In this document: positions 6,195 to 14,492 of the stretch, piece by piece
Layout of the letters: every line of letters begins with the position of its first letter
How positions within the stretch are numbered: the stretch's first letter is position 1
Assembly: GCA_002327305.1 (NCBI GenBank)
Contig: DCUZ01000073.1
Location: 3,034 to 67,033, forward strand
Origin: Holophagales bacterium UBA2201
GTDB taxonomy: Bacteria; Acidobacteriota; Thermoanaerobaculia; UBA2201
Direction of reading: 5' to 3'
DNA: 64,000 nt
Made by a program: the position numbers and the translations under genes
The notes under the pieces: generated by a model
Database searches by the model: none
The model's input: only the letters and a program-made list of their open reading frames with translations
What the model was told of the DNA's origin: nothing

Positions 6195-7847
6195 ATGGCC
6201 GTGATCCTGACGGTGACCGTGCTGGGATGCGTCCTCTGGGCGGGGGGGCGGGCCGTCGGCCGGCGCCTGGGCGACGATCCGCTGGAGCAGGGGGTCGTGG
6301 GGGCGGGGATCTGGCTGGCCGCCCTGCCGCCCGTGATGCTCCTGGCCTTCGCCGCCGGACTGCCCGTCCGGTGGAGCGCCCTCCTCTGGGCCGCGCCGAT
6401 GGCCGCGGGCGCGGCGGCGTTGTGGAGGGACCCCAGGTCGTTCGGCCGGGCCGACGCCGCGGTGCTGGGGTGCGGCGGGGCGGTCCTGCTCTGGCTGACG
6501 GTCGTGCAGGCCCTCCTGCCGGTCTACGACGGGGCGGGGTGGGCGGGGGACTGGTACGAGCATTACCAGCGCGCCCGGTTCTTCCTGGAGGGATGGCCCC
6601 TCGATTTCCGGTTCCACGGCGATTACGCGCTGCCCTCCCGTCCCCCGTACTTCAACCTCCTCGCCGGTTCGATCCTCGCGGCGGCCGGGGAGGCGTTTTG
6701 GCGGTACCAGATCGCCGCCACCTTCCTCAACCTCCTGCCCCTGCTTCCCCTGGCCCTGATGGCGCGGCGCTGGTCGGGAGGGAGGACCCTTGCGGTCCTG
6801 GCGGGGGTCCTGCTGGCCCCTTCGTTCGTGCGCATGACCACCTACCCGTGGTCCCGGGGCCTGGCCGCCTTCTTCGTCCTCCTCGGCCTCCACTGCTACG
6901 CGCGCTCCGGGTTCGGCCGCCTCCGGCGGGACGCCCTCCTCGCCTTCGCCTTTCTGGGCACCGCGGTCCTGGTCCACTATTCGGCCCTGGTGTACTTCCT
7001 CCCCGCCGGCCTCCATTTCCTGTGGCGCTCGCTCGGGGACCGGAAGCGGGCGGCCGGGTTCGCCCTGGCCGTGGTTCTCTGTTGCGGGCTGGTCCTCCCC
7101 TGGGCGGGCTGGTCGGCCCTCCGGTTCGGGCCCGATTCCGGCTTCTCGAACACGACGACCGACTGGGCCTCGCGGCGGGGGCCCGCCGGGATGCACCGGG
7201 CCCTCCTCGAGAACCTCGGCCACACCCTTCTTCCCCCGGCGCTGTACGATCCGCTGTTTCGGGAACTGCGCGACCCCTTCTATCACATCACCGTGGGCGT
7301 CTATTCCAACTCCCTGGTGGGGATCCTCACCCTCGCCTTTTCCCTGGCCCTCATCACGGCGGTCCTGGTCCGGCGGCGGGGGGCCGCCCGGGCCCTCCCG
7401 CCGGGGGCGGCGGGATTCTGGGGGTGGATGGTCCCGATGACGCTCTACCTGGGGCTCCTGGTCGTTCCGGAGGTGAACCGGTTCGTGGGATCGGCGCAGG
7501 TGTGCCTCCAGCCGCTGGCGCTGGTCGGGATCGCGGCGGGGGCGGCCTGGGTGGTGCGCGCCTCCCCGAGATGGGCGGCCCTCCTCGCGGCCGGGATCCT
7601 CGCCGCCGAGAACGCCCTCTTCCACACGGCCTTCCTACTGAGGCAGAGCGCTTTGGACGCCCTGGAAGGACGGCCCGTGGACGGCCCCACCCTCATCAAC
7701 CTGGAACTGAAGGCCGGCGCCGGCGCGGAGTTCCTCTTCGACCGCGCCCGGCACGCCTGGTCGCTCTTGGCGGCGGCGGCGGTGGCGGGGCTCCTGTTCC
7801 TGATGGTCCTTTTCGTCCGGGGCGCCCTGGCGCCCCGGCGCCCCTGA
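6195..7847 (+). CDS. polytopic membrane protein, GT-C glycosyltransferase-like
   Basis: 550 residues with about 12 hydrophobic segments. After the first few helices comes an extracytoplasmic loop with GDWYEHYQRARFFLEGWPL and YALPSRPPYFNLLAG. Acidic residues in an early loop are typical of GT-C (PMT/ArnT/GT39-like) transferases that use polyprenyl-phosphate sugars. ATG 6195 is 6 nt after an extended -10, so a leaderless mRNA is likely. The next gene starts 73 nt later with its own -10. Assignment to a glycosyltransferase rests on architecture and context; an O-antigen ligase-like or uncharacterised membrane protein is possible. Confidence 0.75.
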   Translation: MAVILTVTVLGCVLWAGGRAVGRRLGDDPLEQGVVGAGIWLAALPPVMLLAFAAGLPVRWSALLWAAPMAAGAAALWRDPRSFGRADAAVLGCGGAVLLWLTVVQALLPVYDGAGWAGDWYEHYQRARFFLEGWPLDFRFHGDYALPSRPPYFNLLAGSILAAAGEAFWRYQIAATFLNLLPLLPLALMARRWSGGRTLAVLAGVLLAPSFVRMTTYPWSRGLAAFFVLLGLHCYARSGFGRLRRDALLAFAFLGTAVLVHYSALVYFLPAGLHFLWRSLGDRKRAAGFALAVVLCCGLVLPWAGWSALRFGPDSGFSNTTTDWASRRGPAGMHRALLENLGHTLLPPALYDPLFRELRDPFYHITVGVYSNSLVGILTLAFSLALITAVLVRRRGAARALPPGAAGFWGWMVPMTLYLGLLVVPEVNRFVGSAQVCLQPLALVGIAAGAAWVVRASPRWAALLAAGILAAENALFHTAFLLRQSALDALEGRPVDGPTLINLELKAGAGAEFLFDRARHAWSLLAAAAVAGLLFLMVLFVRGALAPRRP

Positions 7848-7905
7848 ACCCCCTTTCCAAGGCCCGCGGGGGCTGGGTTTTCCGGTCCATCCCCCCGGGG
7901 CGCCG

Positions 7906-7914
7906 TGGTATAGT
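7906..7914 (+). promoter_or_regulatory. extended -10 promoter, leaderless start of 7921 gene
   Basis: TGG-TATAGT, ending 6 nt before ATG 7921. Confidence 0.75.
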
Positions 7915-7920
7915 GTGCCG

Positions 7921-9204
7921 ATGAACGTCGCCGTCCTGGGGGGGGGATTTTCAGGGCTCTATGCCGCCCACCGCCTGGCGGGGCGCGCCCGGGTCGAGGT
8001 GTTCGAGGCCTCGTCGGCCCCGGGCGGGCTGGCGGGGCCCGGGGCGGACGGCGGCGGCTTCGACCGCTATTATCATTTCATCTGCCGCACGGACGGGGCC
8101 TACCTGGCCCTCCTGGACGAACTGGGGCTGAAGGGGCGCCTGGCCTTCCGCCGCGTCCGGACCGGCCAATTTTGCGACGACCGCCTCCACCCCTTCTCCA
8201 CCCCCTTGGACCTCCTCGGGTTCTCTCCCGTCCGACTGCCCGACCGGCTCCGTTTCGTCCTCGGGACCTTCGCGGCGCGCAATCGGAAGGAGTGGCTTGA
8301 CCTGGACCGCGTTCCCGCGCGCCGGTGGCTGGAGCAGACCTTCGGGCGCAAGGGGTACGACGTCATCTGGGCCCCGCTCCTGCGGGCCAAGTTCGGTCCC
8401 GAGGCGGAGGAGGTCTCGGCGGCGTGGATCTGGCACCGGATCCACCGCGTCACCCGCTCCCGCCGCGTCCCCTGGGCCCGCGAATCGTTCGCGGCGCTCC
8501 ACCCCGGGACGGCCGTGGCGCTGGAGGCCCTGGCCGGGCGGCTGGAGGCCCGGGGGGGGCGCCTGCGCCTCTCGGCGCCGGTGGAGCGGATCGCCCCCGT
8601 GGACGGCCGATGGACGCTGTGGTCGGGGGGGGAGGCGTTCGGTCCCTACGATGCCCTCCTTTCCACCCTCCCCCTGCCGGTCCTGGGACAAGCGGTGGAG
8701 GCGGCGGAGCCGGCCCTGGCCGCGCGGCTGGGCGCCTTCAAGTACCTGGCGGTGCGGTGCGCCGTCCTGCGGCTCAAGCGGCCCGCCAGCCCCTACTTCT
8801 GGATCAACGTGAACGACCCCCGCGTCCCGTTCGCCGGCGTCATCGAACTTTCCCACCTCCATCCCCCCGGCCCCTTCCGCCTGGTCTACCTGCCCGCCTA
8901 TCTGGCCCCCGACGATCCGCTGGCGCGGATGCCGCAGGAGGAGTTCCTGGCGCGGTGCCTGGAGCCCCTGCCGCGCATCCTGGACGGCTTCGACCCCGGA
9001 GGGATGATCGAAGCGCGGGTCTTTGGCGACCGGTACGCCCAGCCGGTCTGCACCGTGGGGACGGGCGCGGCCCTCCCCCCGATCGCCCTCCTTCCGGGGC
9101 TGTTCGCGTTCGATTCGTTCCATCTGTATCCCGAGGACCGCACCCTCAACGGGATGATCGGCGTGGCCGACCGGGCCGTGGCGGCCCTGGCCGGGGATCA
9201 GTAG
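7921..9204 (+). CDS. FAD/NAD(P)-binding amine-oxidase-like oxidoreductase
   Basis: 427 residues. The N-terminal Rossmann motif is VAVLGGGFSGLYAAHRL followed by VEVFEASSAPGGLAGP, the dinucleotide-binding and second FAD motifs of the amine oxidase / protoporphyrinogen oxidase / UDP-galactopyranose mutase-like superfamily. Near the C-terminus LFAFDSFHLYPEDRTLNGMIGVADRAVAAL is the usual closing FAD contact region. It follows the membrane glycosyltransferase-like gene on the same strand and may act on a polyprenyl-linked sugar or an isoprenoid (inference). ATG 7921 was chosen over GTG 7915 because the -10 hexamer would overlap the latter's transcript start. Confidence 0.8.
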   Translation: MNVAVLGGGFSGLYAAHRLAGRARVEVFEASSAPGGLAGPGADGGGFDRYYHFICRTDGAYLALLDELGLKGRLAFRRVRTGQFCDDRLHPFSTPLDLLGFSPVRLPDRLRFVLGTFAARNRKEWLDLDRVPARRWLEQTFGRKGYDVIWAPLLRAKFGPEAEEVSAAWIWHRIHRVTRSRRVPWARESFAALHPGTAVALEALAGRLEARGGRLRLSAPVERIAPVDGRWTLWSGGEAFGPYDALLSTLPLPVLGQAVEAAEPALAARLGAFKYLAVRCAVLRLKRPASPYFWINVNDPRVPFAGVIELSHLHPPGPFRLVYLPAYLAPDDPLARMPQEEFLARCLEPLPRILDGFDPGGMIEARVFGDRYAQPVCTVGTGAALPPIALLPGLFAFDSFHLYPEDRTLNGMIGVADRAVAALAGDQ

Positions 9205-9644
9205 GACTCCGCCGAGCGCTCCCGAGACAGTTCCCGCTTCTTGATGGCCTCGCGCTTGTCGTAGAGGCGCTTCCCCTTGGCCAGGGCGATCTCGATCTTG
9301 ATCTTCGGCGGCTTCATGTAGATCTTCAAGGGCACGATGGTGAGCCCCTTCTCCCGGACTTTGCCCTGCCAGCGCTCGATCTCCTTCTTGTGCATCAGCA
9401 ATTTGCGGTCCCGGTCGGGGTCCACGGGGTCGTGGTGGGCGTGGGGGTAGGGGGAGATGTGGGCGCCGACGAGAAAGATCTCGCCGCCCCGGATCTGGAC
9501 GAAACTCTCCTTGAGGTTGCCGCGGCCGTCCAGAAGCGACTTCACCTCGGGGCCCAGGAGGGCGATGCCGCACTCCAGGGTCTCGAGGATGAAGAACTCA
9601 TGAAAGGCTTTGCGGTTCTGGACCAGGACCTTTGATTCCTTCAT
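9198..9644 (-). CDS. smpB: SsrA-binding protein SmpB
   Basis: 148 residues, the normal SmpB length. Recognisable blocks are KVLVQNRKAFHEFFILETLECGIALLGPEVKSL near the start, then LVGAHISPYPHAH, then GLTIVPLKIYMK. The basic C-terminal tail is KGKRLYDKREAIKKRELSRE. SmpB delivers tmRNA to stalled ribosomes. The ssrA RNA itself is not seen in this window. The start lies 47 nt inside the 3' end of the HD-GYP gene, so smpB is probably co-transcribed with it. Its stop overlaps the convergent oxidoreductase by 7 nt. Confidence 0.96.
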   Translation of the reverse strand: MKESKVLVQNRKAFHEFFILETLECGIALLGPEVKSLLDGRGNLKESFVQIRGGEIFLVGAHISPYPHAHHDPVDPDRDRKLLMHKKEIERWQGKVREKGLTIVPLKIYMKPPKIKIEIALAKGKRLYDKREAIKKRELSRERSAESY

Positions 9645-11211
9645 GGGTCTGGATGAAGGCGATGAACTGGGGGGTCAGTTCGGGGTCGAACTGCACCCCC
9701 GCCTTGCTCTTGAGGATGTCGAGGGCCTGCGAGGTCTCCACCCGGGGGCGGTAGGAGGTCTTGCTGGTCATGGCGTCGTAGGCCTCGATGAGGTGGATGA
9801 TGCGCGACCCGAAGGGGATGGCCTCGCCGAGGAGCTGGTCGGGGTAGCCGCTGCCGTCCCACCGCTCGTGGTGGTGGAGGACGAGGGAATAGACCTCGTG
9901 GGGGAAGGGGACGTCCTGGATGAGGTGGGCGCCCACCTTGGGGTGCTGCTGGAGGAGGCGGTACTCGTCGTCGGCGAGGGACTTCTTGTGGTAGAGCTTG
10001 GTGTAGTCCAACTCCCGCATCCCCACGTCGTGGAGGAGCCCCGCCAGGGTGATGCGCTCCGTTTCCCGCGGGTCCACCCGCAGGGCGGCGCAGAAGTTGC
10101 GGACGATGTCCGCCACCATCAGGGAGTGGAGCTTGAGGGAGGAGCAGGAGGTGAGGCCGGGCTCCAGAAACTTCTCGAGGATGGCGTAGAAGCTCTGCCC
10201 GACGAGGAAGTTGTCCACTTCCAGGCGGACCAGGTGCTTGGTGACGGTCAGCATGGGGCCCAGGGCCTGCACCTGGTCGCGGTCCAACTGCTTGATGGTG
10301 AAGTAGTTGAAGAAGATCTGCACCTCGGGCTGGAGGACCAGGGCGTGGTTGAGGACGCGGAAGGCGTGGAGTTCGTTCTGCCCCTCGCCCAGGGGGAAGT
10401 GCTTCTTGACGAACAGCCCCCCGCCCGGCTCCGCCTTGAGCCGCTGGGTGATGGCGGCGCGCCCCTCCGCGGCGATGCGCTGGAGGATCTCCTGCGGCAG
10501 GGCGTGTTTCCCCCCCGTGACCAGGTAGCACCCCTTGGAGGTGTAGATGGAGTAGACCGCCACCAGGAAGTCGGGGTCGGTGAGGTAGAGCTCCACGAGG
10601 CGGCAGCAGGCGGTCTGCAGGGCCGCCGTGGGCTCGGTGAAGGGGTTCTGGGTGCGGGGGTCGGGGGCGGTGGTCAGCGCCGCCACCTTGCTGTAGATGT
10701 TCTCGATGATGGGGATCTCCTGGGAGGGGCGTCCGATGGGGGGCGCGTCCAGGGAGGGGGGCGGGAGGATCTCCTTGCGCTTGAGGGAGGCCAGGTGCTT
10801 GCCGATCTTCATGGAGATCCCGTCGGCGATCTGCAGATCGCCGTCCTCGAACGGGACGCGGCCCGCCTTGTCCCGGATGTCCAAAAAGCCGGCGATCCTC
10901 TCCAGATAGACGGGGCAGACCAGCATGCGCGAGGTGTTGGTCATCACGAGGAGGGGCTTGAGGTCCCCCGCCTCGGTGATGCTGTTGATGCAGAAGGGTT
11001 TCCGCTCCATGTACAGCGTCTCCACCAGGGCGCCGCTCTTGTGGTGGATCGCGGGGAGCTGGTCGGCCTTGGTGAAGCCGTAGAAGGCCTTGAGATGGAA
11101 ATCGCCCTCCGGCCCGATGAGGTAGCAGGCGGCCTTGGTCGCCCGCATCTCCTCCAGGCAACTGTACAGGATCTCCTTGAATTTCAGTTCGGCGCTCTTA
11201 TCCTCGGACAT
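9598..11211 (-). CDS. GAF-HD-GYP protein, c-di-GMP phosphodiesterase
   Basis: 537 residues. The N-terminal part (about 10-150) resembles a GAF sensor. The C-terminal HD-GYP domain carries HDVGMRELDY, HPKVGAHLI and HHHERWDGSGYPDQLLGEAIPFGSRIIHLIEAYDAMTS, so metal ligands and the GYP motif are intact. It should hydrolyse cyclic di-GMP. ATG 11211 has a TGC-TATCAT element ending 7 nt upstream and no Shine-Dalgarno. It overlaps smpB by 47 nt, an unusual pairing of second-messenger turnover with ribosome rescue. Confidence 0.9.
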   Translation of the reverse strand: MSEDKSAELKFKEILYSCLEEMRATKAACYLIGPEGDFHLKAFYGFTKADQLPAIHHKSGALVETLYMERKPFCINSITEAGDLKPLLVMTNTSRMLVCPVYLERIAGFLDIRDKAGRVPFEDGDLQIADGISMKIGKHLASLKRKEILPPPSLDAPPIGRPSQEIPIIENIYSKVAALTTAPDPRTQNPFTEPTAALQTACCRLVELYLTDPDFLVAVYSIYTSKGCYLVTGGKHALPQEILQRIAAEGRAAITQRLKAEPGGGLFVKKHFPLGEGQNELHAFRVLNHALVLQPEVQIFFNYFTIKQLDRDQVQALGPMLTVTKHLVRLEVDNFLVGQSFYAILEKFLEPGLTSCSSLKLHSLMVADIVRNFCAALRVDPRETERITLAGLLHDVGMRELDYTKLYHKKSLADDEYRLLQQHPKVGAHLIQDVPFPHEVYSLVLHHHERWDGSGYPDQLLGEAIPFGSRIIHLIEAYDAMTSKTSYRPRVETSQALDILKSKAGVQFDPELTPQFIAFIQTHEGIKGPGPEPQSLS

Positions 11212-11218
11212 CCTCTAT

Positions 11219-11227
11219 ATGATAGCA
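11219..11227 (-). promoter_or_regulatory. extended -10 promoter, leaderless start of HD-GYP gene
   Basis: Minus strand TGC-TATCAT (11227 to 11219), ending 7 nt before ATG 11211. Confidence 0.7.
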
Positions 11228-11253
11228 GTATTTCCTTTTCAATTTCAAAGGGG

Positions 11254-11259
11254 TATAAT
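11254..11259 (+). promoter_or_regulatory. -10 TATAAT of the DUF4390/NtrY operon
   Basis: TATAAT ends 10 nt before ATG 11270, leaving a leader of only about 3 nt. The region between the two divergent starts is strikingly AT-rich. Confidence 0.65.
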
Positions 11260-11269
11260 TCGGGACGGT

Positions 11270-11809
11270 ATGGCGCGCCCCCTTCTCCTGGCGGGTCTCC
11301 TGTGCCTGGCGGCCCTTCCGGCCGCCGCCCAGGAACCCCGCATCGCCGAATTCTCCCTCGCCGTGGAGCACCGGGTCGTCTCCATGACCCTCCAGGTGGA
11401 GGACGCCTTCGTCCCGGAGGTGATGGCGCGCATCCGGAGCGGCTTTCCCGTCACCTTCACCTACGATTTCGCCCTTCGGTCGGCCCGGCGGTTCCGCGAC
11501 CGCACCTGGGCCAGGACCCGCCTCACCGTCACCTGCAAATACGACCCGGTGCGGGTGGAGTACCGGATCAACTACCGCCGAGACGGCCAGCTCTTCGACA
11601 CCCGCTATTTCCACCAGTGGCCGGAGGCGTCCAGGGCCATGGTCCGGCTGGACCGTCTCGCTCTGTTCGACATTCCGGAGGAGGCGCGGGGGCGGCAGGT
11701 CTTCGTCACCGTGGAGGCGCACCTCCTCTCCCGCTCCAAGTGGCTTGTCCTCCCGGACGACCTGAAGGCCCCGGAGGTGTCCTCCACCATCTTCACCACG
11801 CATGAGTAG
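11270..11809 (+). CDS. DUF4390 secreted protein
   Basis: 179 residues with a clear signal peptide (MARPLLLAGLLCLAALPAAAQ). The mature part has alternating beta strands (VVSMTLQVEDAFVPEVMARIRSGFPVTFTYDFAL...), as in DUF4390 proteins. These are commonly encoded just before an NtrY-type sensor kinase, as here. The stop overlaps the kinase start by 8 nt. Probably periplasmic. A role as sensory partner of the kinase is inferred from the conserved neighbourhood only. Confidence 0.85.
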   Translation: MARPLLLAGLLCLAALPAAAQEPRIAEFSLAVEHRVVSMTLQVEDAFVPEVMARIRSGFPVTFTYDFALRSARRFRDRTWARTRLTVTCKYDPVRVEYRINYRRDGQLFDTRYFHQWPEASRAMVRLDRLALFDIPEEARGRQVFVTVEAHLLSRSKWLVLPDDLKAPEVSSTIFTTHE

Positions 11810-13892
11810 CCGCCCCCCGAAGGTCCCCCTCTATCGCAACCTCACCTTCCTCGTGGGGCTGGTCCTCCTCCTGCTGGTGGTCTCCACCACCTTCTACGCG
11901 TTCATCCTCCGCGCCCGGGACCTGCCGGTGTGGCTGGCGGCCAACCGGGTGCTGGTCTTCGTCCTCTGGTACGCCAACATCACCTTCCTCCTGGTTCTGG
12001 CCTTCATCATCCTGCGGCAGTTCGTCAAACTGGTCCTGGAGCGCCGCGGGCGCATCCTGGGCTTCCGGCTCCGCACCAAGCTCATCCTCTCCATGATGGC
12101 CCTGGTCCTGGTGCCCATCGTCTATCTCTTCATCGTGGCCTCCGACCTCGTCGTGCGGGCCAGCGACCTCCCCCCCGACCTTCCCCGGGTCCTGGAGGGG
12201 GGCGAGGCCCTCATCGCCGACTGGGACCGCGCCCGGGTGGAGGGGGCCGCCGCGATGGCCGGGGAGCTGAGGGCCCGCCTGGAGGCGGCGCCGGTGGGGT
12301 CCTGGTACCGCGAACTGGAGGCCTTCACCGCCTCCCGGGCGCCCATCGCCGAGGTGTACGAGGAGCGCCAGCTCCTGCTCGCCCTCAGCCGGGTCCCGGA
12401 GGTCTCCCCCCACGCCTTCCGCCTGCCGGGCGATTTCCTGGGTGAGGTGGAGCGGGCCGGCGACAGCTTCCTGTGGCTGGAACAGCGGGGCGCCTGGGTC
12501 CTGCGGGCGGGGACGGCCATGACCCACCGGGGGCGCGCCTACCAGGTCGTCGCCGGGGAGGTTCCCCCCCCCGCCCTGGCGCGGGCCCGGGCCGACTATC
12601 TCGCCTCGGCGCAGTCCCTTTCGCAGGTGGTCCTGCAGAAGGGGCTCCTGGACACCACCCGCACCCTCACCCTCCTCCTCCTCACCCTCAGTGTGGCGTT
12701 CGCCGGGGTGTGGATGGGGGCCTATCTCTCCCGTCAATTCACCCACCCCCTGCGGGAACTCCTCAAGGGCACCCGCCTGATCCGGCAGGGGGACCTGGAT
12801 GTGCGGCTGGAAGCCCCCGCCATGGACGAGTGGGGGGTCCTCTTCAACGACTTCAACGCCATGGCCGAGGAACTGAAGCGCTACCGGGCCCTCCTGGCCG
12901 CCGAGCGGGAATACCTTTCCTCCCTCATCGCCCATCTCGCCCACGGCTTGGCCAGTTTCGAGCCCGACGGCACGATCGTCACCGCCAACCCCGCCGCCCG
13001 GAGGACGCTCCGCCTGCCGGAGGGCGAGCCCAACCTCTACGCGGGGCTCGCGCGGGCCTGCCCCGTCCTGCTCGCCCCCGTGAAGGAGGCCGTCGAAACG
13101 GGCCGGGAGATGCGGAGCGGTGAGCTCGACATCACCCTCCAGGAGGGGATGCGGGCGGCCGTCTCCGTGGTGCGCCTCCCCGGCCGGCGGTGGCTCCTGG
13201 TGGTGGAGGACATCACCGCCCTCGTGCGCGTCCAGAAGCAGGCCACCTGGAAGGAGGCCGCCCAGCGCATCGCCCACGAGATCAAGAACCCCCTCACCCC
13301 CATCCGGCTGATGGCGGAGCGGCTGAAGAAAAAGCTCGCCGCCGGAGAGCCGGCGCCCCCGGACGCCCAGGGGTCGCTGGACACCATCCTGGAGGAGGTG
13401 TCCAATCTCAAGAGCATGCTGGATGCCTTCTCCCAGTTCGCCCGGATGCCCCTCCCCAACCCCCAGCCCTTCGATCTGCGGGAGCTGTTCGCCCAGTTGG
13501 AGGAGGTGTACCGGGGCCTCCACCCCGCCCTGCGGTTCACTTTCGCCGTGGCGGAGGGGTTCCCTTCCCTGAAAGCCGACCGGGAGCTGGTCCGCCGCGC
13601 CCTGGTGAATCTGCTCGACAACGCGGCCGAGGCGTGCGCCATGGAGGGGGAGGTGAGGGTGGAGGCCGAGGTGGAAGGGGGATGCGCCGTCCTGCGGGTG
13701 GCCGACACCGGCCCGGGGGTCCCCGATGAAAACAAGGAGCGCGTCTTCCAGCCCTATGTCTCCAGCAAGGGGAGGGGGTCGGGGATGGGGCTCTCCATCG
13801 TGGACCGCATCGCCCGCGACCACGGCGGAAGCGTCCGCGTCTCCGACAATGCCCCCCGCGGGGCGGTGTTCATCCTGACGCTGCCCTTGTAA
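11802..13892 (+). CDS. NtrY-like membrane sensor histidine kinase
   Basis: 696 residues. The N-terminus has several membrane helices (about 15-35, 45-70 and 90-115), an extracytoplasmic region, another helix near 290-305 and a HAMP segment. A PAS-like region follows (about 365-470). The HisKA box is QRIAHEIKNPLTPIRLMAERL, with phospho-acceptor His near 492. The ATP-binding domain shows LLDNAAEACAM, DTGPGVPDENKERVFQPY and GSGMGLSIV. Family members autophosphorylate and pass phosphate to NtrX/NtrC-type regulators. No response regulator follows; a 136-bp repeat array does, so the partner is encoded elsewhere. Confidence 0.92.
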   Translation: MSSRPPKVPLYRNLTFLVGLVLLLLVVSTTFYAFILRARDLPVWLAANRVLVFVLWYANITFLLVLAFIILRQFVKLVLERRGRILGFRLRTKLILSMMALVLVPIVYLFIVASDLVVRASDLPPDLPRVLEGGEALIADWDRARVEGAAAMAGELRARLEAAPVGSWYRELEAFTASRAPIAEVYEERQLLLALSRVPEVSPHAFRLPGDFLGEVERAGDSFLWLEQRGAWVLRAGTAMTHRGRAYQVVAGEVPPPALARARADYLASAQSLSQVVLQKGLLDTTRTLTLLLLTLSVAFAGVWMGAYLSRQFTHPLRELLKGTRLIRQGDLDVRLEAPAMDEWGVLFNDFNAMAEELKRYRALLAAEREYLSSLIAHLAHGLASFEPDGTIVTANPAARRTLRLPEGEPNLYAGLARACPVLLAPVKEAVETGREMRSGELDITLQEGMRAAVSVVRLPGRRWLLVVEDITALVRVQKQATWKEAAQRIAHEIKNPLTPIRLMAERLKKKLAAGEPAPPDAQGSLDTILEEVSNLKSMLDAFSQFARMPLPNPQPFDLRELFAQLEEVYRGLHPALRFTFAVAEGFPSLKADRELVRRALVNLLDNAAEACAMEGEVRVEAEVEGGCAVLRVADTGPGVPDENKERVFQPYVSSKGRGSGMGLSIVDRIARDHGGSVRVSDNAPRGAVFILTLPL

Positions 13893-13894
13893 AG

Positions 13895-14426
13895 GCGCGG
13901 GAACGCTCCCCCACCCGCCCGCCCGGCGTGAAGGCGGATTGGGAATGTGGCGCCGACTCTCCAGTCGGCGGTTTCCCGATCATCCAAAACCGCAGGTCGG
14001 AGGACCTGCGCTACACCGCGGGAAGGCAAAATGCGGGAACGCTCCCCCACCCGCCCGCTCGGCGTGAAGGTGGATTGGGAATGTGGCGCCGACTCTCCAG
14101 TCGGCGGTTTCCCGATCATCCAAAACCGCAGGTCGGAGGACCTGCGCTGCACCGCGGGAAGGCAAAATGCGGGAACGCTCCCCCACCCGCCCGCCCGGCG
14201 TGAAGGCGGATTGGGAATGTGGCGCCGACTCTCCAGTCGGCGGTTTCCCGATCATCCAAGGCCCCAGGTCGGAGGACCTGCGCTATACCGCGGGAAGGCC
14301 AAATGCGGGAACGCTCCCCCACCCGCCCGCTCGGCGTGAAGGTGGATTGGGAATGTGGCGCCGACTCTCCAGTCGGCGGCTTCCCGATCATCCAAGGCCG
14401 CAGGTCGGAGGACCTGCACTACATCC
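13895..14426. repeat. 136-bp tandem repeat array, four copies, two hairpins per unit
   Basis: The block beginning GAACGCTCCC recurs at 13901, 14037, 14173 and 14309, exactly 136 bp apart. Each unit contains hairpin H1 GCCGACT-CTCC-AGTCGGC (13952-13969, 14088-14105, 14224-14241, 14360-14377). Each also contains H2 GCAGGTC-GGAG-GACCTGC (13992-14009 and its +136 copies). Copies differ at only a few positions. As 136 is not a multiple of 3, long ORFs here change frame each unit and are artefacts. The array lies in the gap between two convergent genes. A solo H1 lies at 42694-42711. Confidence 0.95.
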
Positions 14427-14460
14427 CACCCACCCCCGAAACTGAATTGGGGTGGGTGGG
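14425..14460. terminator. 12-bp hairpin between convergent genes
   Basis: CCCACCCACCCC (14425-14436) pairs perfectly with GGGGTGGGTGGG (14449-14460) across a 12-nt loop. It lies after the repeat array and 32 nt beyond the stop of the minus-strand gene ending at 14493. No long T-tract, so intrinsic termination is only possible. Confidence 0.5.
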
Positions 14461-14492
14461 GGAACTTGAAACCTGGAACTGTTTCTTATGCG

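Noticed and set aside
6137..7924. Plus-strand ORF overlapping the membrane glycosyltransferase-like gene in another frame
   Set aside because: Pro/Arg/Gly-rich with no hydrophobic segments; the 6195-7847 frame gives a coherent polytopic protein.
13895..14426. CRISPR array
   Set aside because: The whole 136-bp unit is repeated, with no short repeats separated by unique spacers and no cas genes nearby.
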